From: Clostridia bacterium
GTDB taxonomy: Bacteria; Bacillota; Clostridia; Lutisporales; Lutisporaceae
NCBI GenBank assembly: GCA_029256365.1
Contig: JAQSYB010000010.1
Coordinates: 1 to 14,956 of the forward strand
Length of the DNA stretch: 14,956 nt
Reading direction: 5' to 3'
Positions 1 to 6,040 of the stretch are shown piece after piece. The position numbers were made by a program, and so were the translations under genes. Position 1 is the stretch's first letter, and each line of letters starts with the position of its first letter. The notes beneath the pieces are model-generated. The model had not been told where the DNA came from. It saw only the letters and a program-made list of their open reading frames with translations, and ran no database searches.

Positions 1-1224
1 GTTGCTTTGTTAGAGGATAGAGATTTGGCGGAGCTATATGTTGAAAAGCATAATAACCGGTCTGTTGTGGGCAACATATACAAAGGCCGTGTTGAAAATG
101 TTCTGCCTGGAATGCAAGCCGCTTTTGTAAACATCGGCATAGACAAAAATGTTTTTCTTTATGTCAAGGATGCTATGCCAAACACGTATATTGGGGAAGA
201 AGAAGAAAGCGATTATGCAGACAAATATAAAAACGTTAATATTACTGATTTTTTGAAGGTTGGACAGGAAATCGTCGTACAGGTGGTTAAGGAGCCAATT
301 AGCACAAAAGGTGCGCGAGTAACAACCCACATTACGCTGCCTGGTAGATTTATAGTACTGATGCCAACTGTAGAATATACAGGAATATCTAGAAGAATAG
401 AAAATGAGCAGGAAAGAGAAAGACTAAAAAGCTTGGCAGCAAAACACAAGCCTGCAACTATGGGAGTAATCATACGTACTGCGGCAGAAGGCTGCAATGA
501 AGAAGAAATAAAAGAAGACATTGATTTCCTAAGCAAGCTATGGGAGAATATAAAATCGGAGCAGCATAATGGTCCTGTACCTAGAATCATACATAAGGAT
601 ATCAATATTGTATATCGAACAGTGAGAGATGTTTTTACCAATGATATTGATAAATTTGTAATCAACAACAAAGAGCAATACGAAATGGTTGCTCAGATCG
701 TCAGACTTTTGTCTCAGGACTTGGTCAAACGAGTGGAGTACTTTGATAAAGAATATGAAATATTCGAATATTATGATATAAAATCAAAAATTAGCAAGGT
801 GTTGACCCGTAAGGTATGGCTTAAATCAGGGGGCTATCTGATTATTGATCAGACAGAGGCACTGACCGTAGTAGATGTAAACACAGGGAAGTTTGTGGGC
901 AGTATAGATTTAAGGGATACGGTATTAAAAACGAATGTTGAGGCTGCCCGAGAAATTGCAAAGCAGCTGAGGCTTCGAGATATAGGCGGTATCATCATAA
1001 TTGATTTTATTGATATGCACGAGAAGCAGCACGAAGAAGTCGTATTGGACGTATTGAAGAATTCATTGAAAAAAGATCGAACCAAATCCAATGTATTAGG
1101 AATTACTCAGCTAGGCTTGGTTGAGATGACAAGGAAAAAGGTTCGTCAAAGAGTAGATAATGTATTCATGAGTGAATGCCCAAACTGTAATGGGGAAGGT
1201 AAAATTATATCTAGAGTTGAGTAG
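1..1224 (+). CDS. rng: Ribonuclease G (RNase E/G family), 5'-truncated by window edge
   Basis: Endoribonuclease of the RNase E/G family, acting on AU-rich single-stranded RNA in rRNA maturation and mRNA decay. The frame is open from base 1 (GTT GCT TTG...), so the true start lies upstream; a TTG at 7 is only an internal leucine. Family features in order: an S1-like RNA-binding part beginning with GNIYKGRVENVLPGMQAAFV (about 67-126), the catalytic core with VVDVNTGKFVGS (Asp codon 874-876) and IIIIDFIDM (Asp codon 1003-1005), which match the two metal-binding Asp of RNase E, and CPNCNGEGK (Cys codons 1177-1179 and 1186-1188), the zinc-link CPxC motif. The protein ends shortly after the zinc link, so it lacks the long RNase E scaffold tail. 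It sits directly upstream of rplU, a common arrangement in Clostridia. The stop is 1222-1224 and the next gene has its own promoter. The family call is certain; G rather than E follows from the length. Confidence 0.93.
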   Translation, partial: VALLEDRDLAELYVEKHNNRSVVGNIYKGRVENVLPGMQAAFVNIGIDKNVFLYVKDAMPNTYIGEEEESDYADKYKNVNITDFLKVGQEIVVQVVKEPISTKGARVTTHITLPGRFIVLMPTVEYTGISRRIENEQERERLKSLAAKHKPATMGVIIRTAAEGCNEEEIKEDIDFLSKLWENIKSEQHNGPVPRIIHKDINIVYRTVRDVFTNDIDKFVINNKEQYEMVAQIVRLLSQDLVKRVEYFDKEYEIFEYYDIKSKISKVLTRKVWLKSGGYLIIDQTEALTVVDVNTGKFVGSIDLRDTVLKTNVEAAREIAKQLRLRDIGGIIIIDFIDMHEKQHEEVVLDVLKNSLKKDRTKSNVLGITQLGLVEMTRKKVRQRVDNVFMSECPNCNGEGKIISRVE

Positions 1225-1312
1225 CAATCAGGCAGATAGTTGTAGGTTATATATAGTAGAAAAGGCTTTGTGCTTTTGCTGAATTAGAAAATGTTAACCA
1301 TGAAACATATAA

Positions 1313-1341
1313 TTGACAAACATATCTAGCTATGATAAAGT
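1313..1341 (+). promoter_or_regulatory. Sigma-A promoter of rplU-prp-rpmA
   Basis: A perfect -35 TTGACA (1313-1318) and a 17-nt spacer lead to TAAAGT (1336-1341), which is preceded by TGA, giving an extended -10 (TGn). Transcription would start near 1348, leaving a leader of about 78 nt before rplU. The weak -10 hexamer is offset by the consensus -35 and the TGn. No strong terminator separates rng from here, so read-through from rng is also possible. Confidence 0.65.
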
Positions 1342-1349
1342 ATATTGAT

Positions 1350-1410
1350 GTAAGCGTATCCGCTCGGAACGGGTTTAAATTTTACCTAGCATCCGGCGAG
1401 ACTAAATATA
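1350..1410 (+). promoter_or_regulatory. Probable ribosomal protein L21 leader RNA
   Basis: The untranslated leader between the rplU promoter and its ribosome binding site carries a motif pair that I recall from the Firmicutes L21 leader: GTATCCGCTCGG (1356-1367) and GCATCCGGCGAG (1389-1400). CTCG at 1363-1366 can pair with CGAG at 1397-1400, and GGT at 1372-1374 can pair with ACC further in, enclosing a T/A-rich loop. In the known element, L21 is thought to bind its own leader and lower expression of the operon. Assignment is by position and partial motif resemblance only. Confidence 0.5.
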
Positions 1411-1425
1411 GGAGGTGTAAACCTA

Positions 1426-1737
1426 ATGTATGCAATTATAAAGACTGGTGGAAAACAATACCAAGTTAGCGAAGGTGATGTTATTTCTGTAGAAAAGCTA
1501 AACGGAGCTAATGGTGAGGCTATTGTATTTGACGAAGTACTTGTTGTATCCAAGGATGGCGAGCTTCAAATCGGAGCACCTGTTGTTGCTGGTGCAAAGG
1601 TAGAAGGTACTGTTGTTCAACAAGGCAAGGAAAAGAAAGTTATTGTATTCAAGTACAAGCCAAAGAAGGACTACAGAAAGAAGCAAGGTCATAGACAACC
1701 ATTTACAAGAATTAAAATTGAAAAAATCAGTTTATAA
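1426..1737 (+). CDS. rplU: 50S ribosomal protein bL21
   Basis: Large-subunit protein bL21, which binds 23S rRNA. It is 103 aa, the usual length. The N-terminus MYAIIKTGGKQYQVSEGD and the C-terminal block KPKKDYRKKQGHRQPFTRIK are diagnostic of the family; the basic C-terminus contacts rRNA. The ATG is preceded by GGAGGTG at 1411-1417 with 8 nt spacing. It is the first gene of the rplU-prp-rpmA operon; the next ATG follows its stop by only 9 nt. Confidence 0.98.
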   Translation: MYAIIKTGGKQYQVSEGDVISVEKLNGANGEAIVFDEVLVVSKDGELQIGAPVVAGAKVEGTVVQQGKEKKVIVFKYKPKKDYRKKQGHRQPFTRIKIEKISL

Positions 1738-1746
1738 TTAGTTGTT

Positions 1747-2082
1747 ATGGTTAAAATCGAAATCAATAGAGACAAAGCAAAAAACATCACAGACTTTAAG
1801 CTAGATGGCCATGCCGGAGCTGCCAAGTCTGGTGAGGATATAGTTTGCAGTGCAGTTTCTGTATTGGCGCAAACAGCTGTACAGGGACTTAAGATGGTTG
1901 CAGATATTGATATAAAGTATGAAATAAGAGATGGATACTTAAGCTGCAGGCTCCCAATGGAGCTTACAGAAAAGCAAAGACTTATGAGTACAGCAATATT
2001 AGAAACCATGTATGTAGGTTTGAAGAATATAGAACAAAGTTATAAGAAACATATATATGTTAGAGAGAATGGGGAGGTGTAA
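1747..2082 (+). CDS. prp: Ribosomal-processing cysteine protease Prp (YsxB)
   Basis: Cysteine protease that removes the N-terminal extension of bL27 before it enters the ribosome. The 111-aa protein has GHAG with His22 and DIVCSAVS with Cys34, the catalytic pair, at the same residue numbers as described for the Staphylococcus aureus enzyme. The rest (SVLAQTAVQGL..., then a C-terminal MSTAILETMYVGLKNI helix) fits the small alpha/beta Prp fold. It lies between the genes for L21 and L27, its substrate, as is usual in Firmicutes. There is no clear Shine-Dalgarno in the 9 nt between the rplU stop and this ATG, so translation probably depends on coupling to rplU, which would keep protease levels below those of the ribosomal proteins. 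It ends 3 nt before the rpmA start. Confidence 0.95.
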   Translation: MVKIEINRDKAKNITDFKLDGHAGAAKSGEDIVCSAVSVLAQTAVQGLKMVADIDIKYEIRDGYLSCRLPMELTEKQRLMSTAILETMYVGLKNIEQSYKKHIYVRENGEV

Positions 2083-2085
2083 TAT

Positions 2086-2370
2086 ATGTTCAGAATAAAC
2101 CTTCAATTGTTTGCTCATAAAAAAGGGGTAGGTAGCTCCAGAAACGGCCGTGACAGTGAATCAAAGAGACTTGGAGTGAAAAGAGCTGACGGACAGACAG
2201 TACTTGCAGGGAATATATTAGTGAGACAAAGAGGAACTAAGATACATCCTGGAACAAACGTAGGAATAGGTAAAGATGATACTCTATTCTCACTTGTAGA
2301 AGGCGTTGTTAAATTCGAAAGAAAAGGCAAAGACAAGAAACAAGTTAGCGTTTATACAGTAGCTCAATAA
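2086..2370 (+). CDS. rpmA: 50S ribosomal protein bL27 with Prp-cleavable N-terminal extension
   Basis: bL27 sits at the peptidyl-transferase centre, with its flexible N-terminus reaching towards the tRNA ends. It is 94 aa. The first nine residues MFRINLQLF form the Firmicutes extension, and the mature protein would start at Ala10 (AHKKGVGSSRNGRDS). Cleavage between Phe9 and Ala10 is the known Prp reaction and prp is the gene just upstream. GQTVLAGNILVRQRGTKIHPG is the conserved core in the family (residues 36-56). The strong ribosome binding site GGGGAGGTG (2071-2079) overlaps the end of prp and sits 6 nt before the ATG. It is the last gene before the terminator at 2379-2409. Confidence 0.98.
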   Translation: MFRINLQLFAHKKGVGSSRNGRDSESKRLGVKRADGQTVLAGNILVRQRGTKIHPGTNVGIGKDDTLFSLVEGVVKFERKGKDKKQVSVYTVAQ

Positions 2371-2378
2371 GTTTAAGC

Positions 2379-2409
2379 GGGTACGGCAGCAGCCGTGCCC
2401 ATTTTTTTT
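2379..2409 (+). terminator. Rho-independent terminator of rplU-prp-rpmA
   Basis: A 9-bp stem GGGTACGGC / GCCGTGCCC (2379-2387 with 2392-2400, one G-U pair) with loop AGCA is followed by A and eight T (2402-2409). It lies 8 nt after the rpmA stop, a textbook intrinsic terminator that separates this operon from obgE. Confidence 0.95.
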
Positions 2410-2415
2410 GTCAAA

Positions 2416-2502
2416 TTTATGAGGCATCCTTAAGAAAGTAACCAGCCTATGAAATGTTATTTTGCCTAGTTGCTTGTTGTTTTCTTAAAGATACCTTATG
2501 AA
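2416..2502. repeat. Long imperfect palindrome between rpmA and obgE
   Basis: Bases 2422-2442 pair with 2476-2496: a 21-position stem with two C.A mismatches (2425/2493 and 2429/2489) and two adjacent G-U pairs. It extends outward through 2416-2421 with 2497-2502 by A-T and G-U pairs, giving about 27 positions. The 33-nt middle can add a short AGC/GCT stem. No T-run follows, so it is not a terminator. It could be a miniature inverted-repeat element, a dispersed palindromic repeat or a structured RNA; one copy cannot decide. This and the two hairpins at 2633-2730 account for most structure in the 362-nt gap 2410-2771, which holds no convincing gene. Confidence 0.6.
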
Positions 2503-2597
2503 ATATATACTCATAAGTATAATAACATTGACAAATACTAAGGGTAGTTTCAAAAATACCAAAACATATATGATTTGCATTTTTTATTAACGTAAGA

Positions 2598-2626
2598 TGT
2601 ACAGTGTAAAACATATAGTATATGAT
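2598..2626 (+). promoter_or_regulatory. Weak candidate promoter for obgE
   Basis: TGTACA (2598-2603), 17 nt, then TATGAT (2621-2626). The -10 is good and the -35 is poor (4 of 6). If used, the transcript would start around 2633, exactly where the tandem hairpins begin. A perfect TTGACA at 2528-2533 has no acceptable -10 at 15-19 nt and was not chosen. Confidence 0.3.
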
Positions 2627-2632
2627 AGATGT

Positions 2633-2730
2633 ATAAAAGGCTTTTATAGAAGATTCTAGATAAAGGAAGCCTTTTATGAAACGCATCTACGGAACATTTG
2701 TTTAAGGAAAAATTAGATGTTCCTATGCGT
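2633..2730 (+). promoter_or_regulatory. Tandem hairpins in the obgE leader
   Basis: Two adjacent stem-loops separated by 3 nt. The first has a perfect 11-bp stem, ATAAAAGGCTT (2633-2643) with AAGCCTTTTAT (2667-2677), around a 23-nt loop that can pair further. The second has ACGCAT (2681-2686) with ATGCGT (2725-2730), an asymmetric CTAC/T internal loop, then GGAACAT (2691-2697) with ATGTTCC (2717-2723). Neither is followed by a T-run. They end 31 nt before the obgE ribosome binding site. They could be a regulatory leader RNA or insertions of palindromic repeats. No known riboswitch class was recognised. Confidence 0.55.
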
Positions 2731-2771
2731 TATAAGCACTACAATTAAAAGTTAAAGACTGAGGTGGAAGC

Positions 2772-4049
2772 ATGTTTGTAGATAAAGCCAAAATACTTAT
2801 TAAGGCCGGGAATGGCGGCGACGGTAGAATTTCCTTTAGAAGAGAAAAATATGCGCCAAATGGAGGACCAGATGGCGGTGACGGCGGGGCTGGAGGCAAC
2901 ATCGTATTTGAAGTAAGTGAAGAGATGAGAACCCTTATGGACTTCAGATACAAAAGAAAACACGTTGCTGAAAGTGGAGAGGCTGGCATGGCCAATAACT
3001 CATCTGGTAAAAGTGGACAGCATCTAACAATTAAGGTGCCTGCAGGCACCATTATAAGAGATGTAGCAACAGGTAAAGCGATTGCTGACTTAAAAGAAAT
3101 TGGAGATAAGTACATAGCGGCCAGAGGTGGTAGAGGCGGACAAGGCAATCAACACTTTGCTACTCCAACAAGACAGGCGCCAAGATTTGCTCAGCCCGGA
3201 GAAAAGGGCGACGAGCGAGAGGTAGAGCTAGAGCTTAAGCTTATTGCAGACATCGGCTTGGTTGGATTTCCCAATGTCGGAAAATCCACTCTCTTATCAA
3301 TGGTTACATCTGCAAAGCCTAAAATAGCGAATTATCATTTTACCACCCTGTTCCCGAATCTTGGGGTTGTAGATATTGGAGATGGACGCAGCTTTGTTCT
3401 AGCTGATATACCAGGTCTTATTGAAGGTGCCCATACAGGAATTGGCTTGGGTCATGATTTCCTAAGACACGTAGAAAGAACAAAGGTGTTAATACATATT
3501 ATAGATGTTTCTGGCATTGAAGGCCGTGATCCTTTGGATGACTTCAAAAAAATAAATGAAGAGTTGACCTTATATAGCAGTAAGCTTGCAACGAAGCCTC
3601 AATTAATTGCATGCAATAAAATGGATTTACCCGATGCGCAGGAGAACTTTGAAAAGGTAAAAGAAGCATTGGAAAGCCAAGGTTATGAGGTATTTAAGAT
3701 ATCTGCTGCAACAAAGCAGGGCATAGATCCTCTACTAAGCAGAGCTTTTAATTTACTGGAACAATATAAGGATATTGAAGAACCTGTTGAAGAAATTGAA
3801 GATTTATTGTATAGTAAAGACAAAGAAGAAAAAACATTTAATGTCAGAAAAGAAAATGAGGTGTACGTAGTAGAAGGTGACTTTATTGAATACCTGCTTT
3901 CCTCAGTTAACTTAGATGACAGTGATTCAGTCAAATACTTTCAAAAGGTACTTAGAAAGAGGGGTATCGTTGATGAGCTAAAACGTAAGGGCGTACAAGA
4001 CGGAGATACCGTTAAAATGTATGAATTAGAATTCGAATATTTTGATTAA
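2772..4049 (+). CDS. obgE: Obg family GTPase ObgE/CgtA
   Basis: Essential GTPase that helps assemble the 50S subunit and links ribosome status to growth and stress responses. The 425-aa protein has all three Obg domains: the glycine-rich Obg fold (about 1-158, e.g. GGPDGGDGGAGGN and AARGGRGGQGNQHFATPTRQ); the G domain with GFPNVGKST (165-173, G1), TT at 191-192 (G2), DIPG (212-215, G3), NKMD (282-285, G4) and SAA (311-313, G5); and the Firmicutes-type C-terminal OCT domain (about 345-425). The ATG is preceded by GAGGTGG at 2761-2767. Its position after rpmA is widely conserved. Here a terminator and a 362-nt structured gap separate the two, so it is probably transcribed on its own, possibly with the downstream small ORF and yhbY. 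Confidence 0.97.
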   Translation: MFVDKAKILIKAGNGGDGRISFRREKYAPNGGPDGGDGGAGGNIVFEVSEEMRTLMDFRYKRKHVAESGEAGMANNSSGKSGQHLTIKVPAGTIIRDVATGKAIADLKEIGDKYIAARGGRGGQGNQHFATPTRQAPRFAQPGEKGDEREVELELKLIADIGLVGFPNVGKSTLLSMVTSAKPKIANYHFTTLFPNLGVVDIGDGRSFVLADIPGLIEGAHTGIGLGHDFLRHVERTKVLIHIIDVSGIEGRDPLDDFKKINEELTLYSSKLATKPQLIACNKMDLPDAQENFEKVKEALESQGYEVFKISAATKQGIDPLLSRAFNLLEQYKDIEEPVEEIEDLLYSKDKEEKTFNVRKENEVYVVEGDFIEYLLSSVNLDDSDSVKYFQKVLRKRGIVDELKRKGVQDGDTVKMYELEFEYFD

Positions 4050-4073
4050 CGAAGTGGAGGTCAAAAGTTAGAA

Positions 4074-4259
4074 ATGAGCTGCATGCATTGTGAAAACTGC
4101 AAACAAAACACAGCCACATATTTTTGCTTGGAGAAAAATGAAATTATAATTAATCAGAACTTTTTTCAGAGCATGGAAAAGTGTAGAAGTGGCTGGAAAA
4201 AGGGAGATCCCGATTACGAAATTCATCGACGTAAAACAAGAAAAGAAGTAGAAGCTTAG
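4074..4259 (+). CDS. Small cysteine-rich protein of unknown function (61 aa)
   Basis: I do not recognise this protein. It has five cysteines, four in the first 18 residues (MSCMHCENCKQNTATYFC, Cys3, Cys6, Cys9, Cys18) plus Cys37. The CxxCxxC pattern suggests a metal (zinc) site. The C-terminal third is polar and basic (WKKGDPDYEIHRRKTRKEVE, residues 41-60), which would suit nucleic-acid contact. No signal peptide or membrane segment is seen. GGAGG at 4056-4060 lies 13 nt before the ATG, longer than ideal, and no closer in-frame start exists. It starts 24 nt after obgE in the same direction and precedes yhbY, so a ribosome-linked role is possible by context only. Codon use resembles its neighbours. 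It is probably a real gene, but a chance ORF cannot be fully excluded. Confidence 0.62.
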   Translation: MSCMHCENCKQNTATYFCLEKNEIIINQNFFQSMEKCRSGWKKGDPDYEIHRRKTRKEVEA

Positions 4260-4269
4260 TAAACTTATG

Positions 4270-4314
4270 GCAGATCAAGGTTTCATTCTTAAGGTATGGA
4301 ACTGTGGTCTGCCT
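4270..4314 (+). promoter_or_regulatory. Long two-tier hairpin upstream of yhbY
   Basis: GGCAGATCA (4270-4278) pairs with TGGTCTGCC (4306-4314) over 9 bp with one G-U. A 2x2 internal loop (AG/TG) follows, then GTTTCAT (4281-4287) pairs with ATGGAAC (4297-4303) over 7 bp, closed by a 9-nt loop. It starts 11 nt after the small ORF's stop and ends 67 nt before the yhbY ribosome binding site. Only TTAAAT follows, so termination would be weak at best. It may be a leader structure, a processing site or a palindromic repeat. Confidence 0.55.
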
Positions 4315-4396
4315 TAAATATTCATATTGGAGAATGGAATTGCTTTATTGGTTATAATAATCATAAGGCATATTTAAAAGTAGGAGTGATAGAATA

Positions 4397-4684
4397 ATGC
4401 TAACGAGTAAGCAAAGAGCACATTTAAGAGGCTTAGGAAATACATTGGAGCCTATTTTTCTCATTGGAAAAGGCGGCGTGACAGAAGCCATGATAAAAGA
4501 AATCGACGTGGTTCTAGAAAAGAGAGAGCTGATTAAGCTTAAGGTACTAAACAACAGCCTAGAAGATCCAAGAGAAGCCAGCAACATCATAGCAGATCAA
4601 ATTAACGCAGATGTTGTACAAGTAATTGGTGGAAAGTTTATTTTATATAGACAAGCAAAAGAGAATCCGCAAATAGAGATTTAG
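4397..4684 (+). CDS. yhbY: Ribosome assembly RNA-binding protein YhbY
   Basis: Single-domain CRS1-YhbY RNA-binding protein (95 aa) that associates with pre-50S particles. Family marks are MLTSKQRAHLRGLGNTLEPI at the N-terminus, IGKGGVTEAMIKEID (residues 23-37, with the GKGG loop analogous to a KH-type GxxG), HExLIK-like RELIKLKVLNN (residues 43-53), and VVQVIGGKFILYR (residues 73-85). AGGAGTG at 4382-4388 lies 8 nt before the ATG. It lies downstream of obgE, so two large-subunit assembly factors are close together. It is followed by a hairpin and by nadD. Confidence 0.95.
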   Translation: MLTSKQRAHLRGLGNTLEPIFLIGKGGVTEAMIKEIDVVLEKRELIKLKVLNNSLEDPREASNIIADQINADVVQVIGGKFILYRQAKENPQIEI

Positions 4685-4687
4685 TAT

Positions 4688-4738
4688 ATGCCAGGCACTG
4701 CGATTCAGAATGAGGTTCTAAATCATAGTGCCTGGCAT
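4688..4738 (+). terminator. Long hairpin after yhbY, possible weak terminator
   Basis: A perfect 12-bp stem ATGCCAGGCACT (4688-4699) with AGTGCCTGGCAT (4727-4738) encloses further pairings: GATT (4702-4705) with AATC (4721-4724), and AGAA (4707-4710) with TTCT (4716-4719), closed by TGAGG. It begins just after the yhbY stop. The sequence after it is TATATACTTTTAATT rather than a clean T-run, so termination may be partial. The architecture (outer stem, 2x2 loop, inner stem) resembles the hairpin before yhbY, though the sequences differ. Confidence 0.55.
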
Positions 4739-4745
4739 TATATAC

Positions 4746-4774
4746 TTTTAATTCCATTTTAAATAGTGTATAAT
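4746..4774 (+). promoter_or_regulatory. Candidate promoter for nadD-yqeK-LCP
   Basis: A perfect -10 TATAAT at 4769-4774 lies 36 nt before the chosen nadD start. At 17-nt spacing the -35 would be TTTTAA (4746-4751), a poor match. It follows the hairpin that ends yhbY, so an independent transcription start here is reasonable. Confidence 0.4.
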
Positions 4775-4809
4775 ATTCCTAATCATTGTTTACATATAGA
4801 GGTAGTAAA

Positions 4810-5445
4810 ATGAATGCTTATCAATCTTCCAAGGTCAAATTAAAATATGCAATTATGGGTGGAACATTTGATCCAATACATTTTGGACATTTGTCAGCTG
4901 CAGAAGAGGTAAGAGTTAGGCTAAACTGCCAAAAAGTAATTTTTATTCCATCGGGTAAGCCACCACATAAAAAAGAATATGAAGTGTCAGATTCGATTCA
5001 TCGATATGCTATGACTTTATTGGCAATGAGTACAAATCCGAACTTTGAGATTTCAGATATTGAGATAAACAGGAAAGGCTACACCTACACTCTTGATACC
5101 ATAAAGCAATTAAGAGAAATCTATGGAAAAGAAGTAGAACTGCTCTTTATTACAGGAGCAGATGCTGTACTGGAAATAGAGACTTGGTATAAGGTAGATG
5201 AGCTGTTGAAAATATGCAGCTTTGCTGCTGTAACTCGTCCTGGTTATGACAAAACAAAACTGGAACAAAAACTACATGAATTGCAGTCTAAGTACAATGG
5301 CGAACTGCATATAGTGGATGTGCCAGGGCTTAGTATATCCTCAACGGATTTGAGAAAAAGAATCATGGAAGGTACATCCCTAAGATATTTGGTACCAGAG
5401 GCTGTGGAAGAGTACATAAATAATCATGGGCTTTATAGGAAGTGA
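4810..5445 (+). CDS. nadD: Nicotinate-nucleotide adenylyltransferase NadD
   Basis: Converts nicotinate mononucleotide and ATP to deamido-NAD and pyrophosphate, a key step of NAD synthesis in the cytoplasm. It is 211 aa from the ATG at 4810. The nucleotidyltransferase motif GGTFDPIHFGH is at 17-27 (HxGH-type: His24 and His27) and the ISSTDLR motif is at 176-182; SGKPPHK (48-54) and ITGADAV (114-120) also fit NadD. The start was chosen because AGAGG at 4798-4802 lies 7 nt before this ATG; an in-frame TTG at 4786 would add eight residues but has no ribosome binding site. Its end overlaps the next gene by 4 nt (GTGA), indicating translational coupling with yqeK, a frequent pairing in Firmicutes. 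Confidence 0.95.
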   Translation: MNAYQSSKVKLKYAIMGGTFDPIHFGHLSAAEEVRVRLNCQKVIFIPSGKPPHKKEYEVSDSIHRYAMTLLAMSTNPNFEISDIEINRKGYTYTLDTIKQLREIYGKEVELLFITGADAVLEIETWYKVDELLKICSFAAVTRPGYDKTKLEQKLHELQSKYNGELHIVDVPGLSISSTDLRKRIMEGTSLRYLVPEAVEEYINNHGLYRK

Positions 5446-6023
5446 AATATTTGACAGATTATAATAGCATAAAAGAATATTTAAGAAATACTCTATCCGC
5501 TAATAGATACATGCATTCTGAAAACACAGCAATAACAGCTGAAAGGCTTGCAAAAAACTATGGTGTTGACAGCCAAAAGGCATATATTGCAGGTTTGATC
5601 CATGATTGTACAAGAGAGCTTGAAATTGGTACACAGCAGGAAATGCTTAGGTCATTAAGAAAACAGGTGGATGAGTTGACCTATCATATTAAGGAGCTGC
5701 TGCATGCACATACTGCCGAATATTTAATTGTAGACCAATTTGGTATTAATGATGAGGAGATTATATCTGCTGTTCGGTTTCATACTACTGGAAAAGAAAA
5801 TATGACCATGCTGGAAAAAATATTGTTTCTTTCCGATGTAGTGGAGCCTTCTAGAAATTTTCCTGGAGCAGATTATATAAGACAGCTTTCTATGGAGAAT
5901 ATAGATGAAGCATTGCTTGCAGCATTTGATTCTTCTATCAGGTTTCTTATAGGCAAAAGGTCTTTGATTCATCCCAATACTTTTATTGCAAGGAATTATA
6001 TTTTAGGGCAATTCAAGGAATAG
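5442..6023 (+). CDS. yqeK: HD-domain bis(5'-nucleosyl)-tetraphosphatase YqeK
   Basis: HD-superfamily phosphohydrolase; the family cleaves diadenosine tetraphosphate symmetrically to two ADP using iron. It is 193 aa. Visible metal ligands are His25 (RYMHSENTA), His54-Asp55 (GLIHDCTRE), His90 (LLHAHTAEY), His114 (VRFHTTGKE) and Asp132 (ILFLSDVVEPSR). The GTG start overlaps the nadD stop. A TTG three codons later (5451) is 10 nt after AGGA (5437-5440) and may be the real start; this does not affect the domain. It lies between nadD and the LCP gene, the common order nadD-yqeK-LCP-rsfS in Clostridia. Confidence 0.93.
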   Translation: MKYLTDYNSIKEYLRNTLSANRYMHSENTAITAERLAKNYGVDSQKAYIAGLIHDCTRELEIGTQQEMLRSLRKQVDELTYHIKELLHAHTAEYLIVDQFGINDEEIISAVRFHTTGKENMTMLEKILFLSDVVEPSRNFPGADYIRQLSMENIDEALLAAFDSSIRFLIGKRSLIHPNTFIARNYILGQFKE

Positions 6024-6040
6024 AAATGGGGTTTTAGGTT

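Noticed and set aside
1225..1312. Terminator after rng
   Set aside because: Only a 5-bp AAAAG/CTTTT pairing was found, without a proper T-run.
2447..2686. 79-codon minus-strand open frame in the rpmA-obgE gap
   Set aside because: No ribosome binding site, no recognisable protein features, and it runs through the palindromes; judged non-coding.
2723..3148. 141-codon minus-strand open frame over the obgE start
   Set aside because: It is the antisense of the glycine-rich Obg domain, which yields a Pro/Ser-rich translation typical of a shadow frame.
4786..4809. TTG start of nadD eight codons upstream
   Set aside because: It has no ribosome binding site; AGAGG lies inside this stretch at the right distance for the ATG at 4810.
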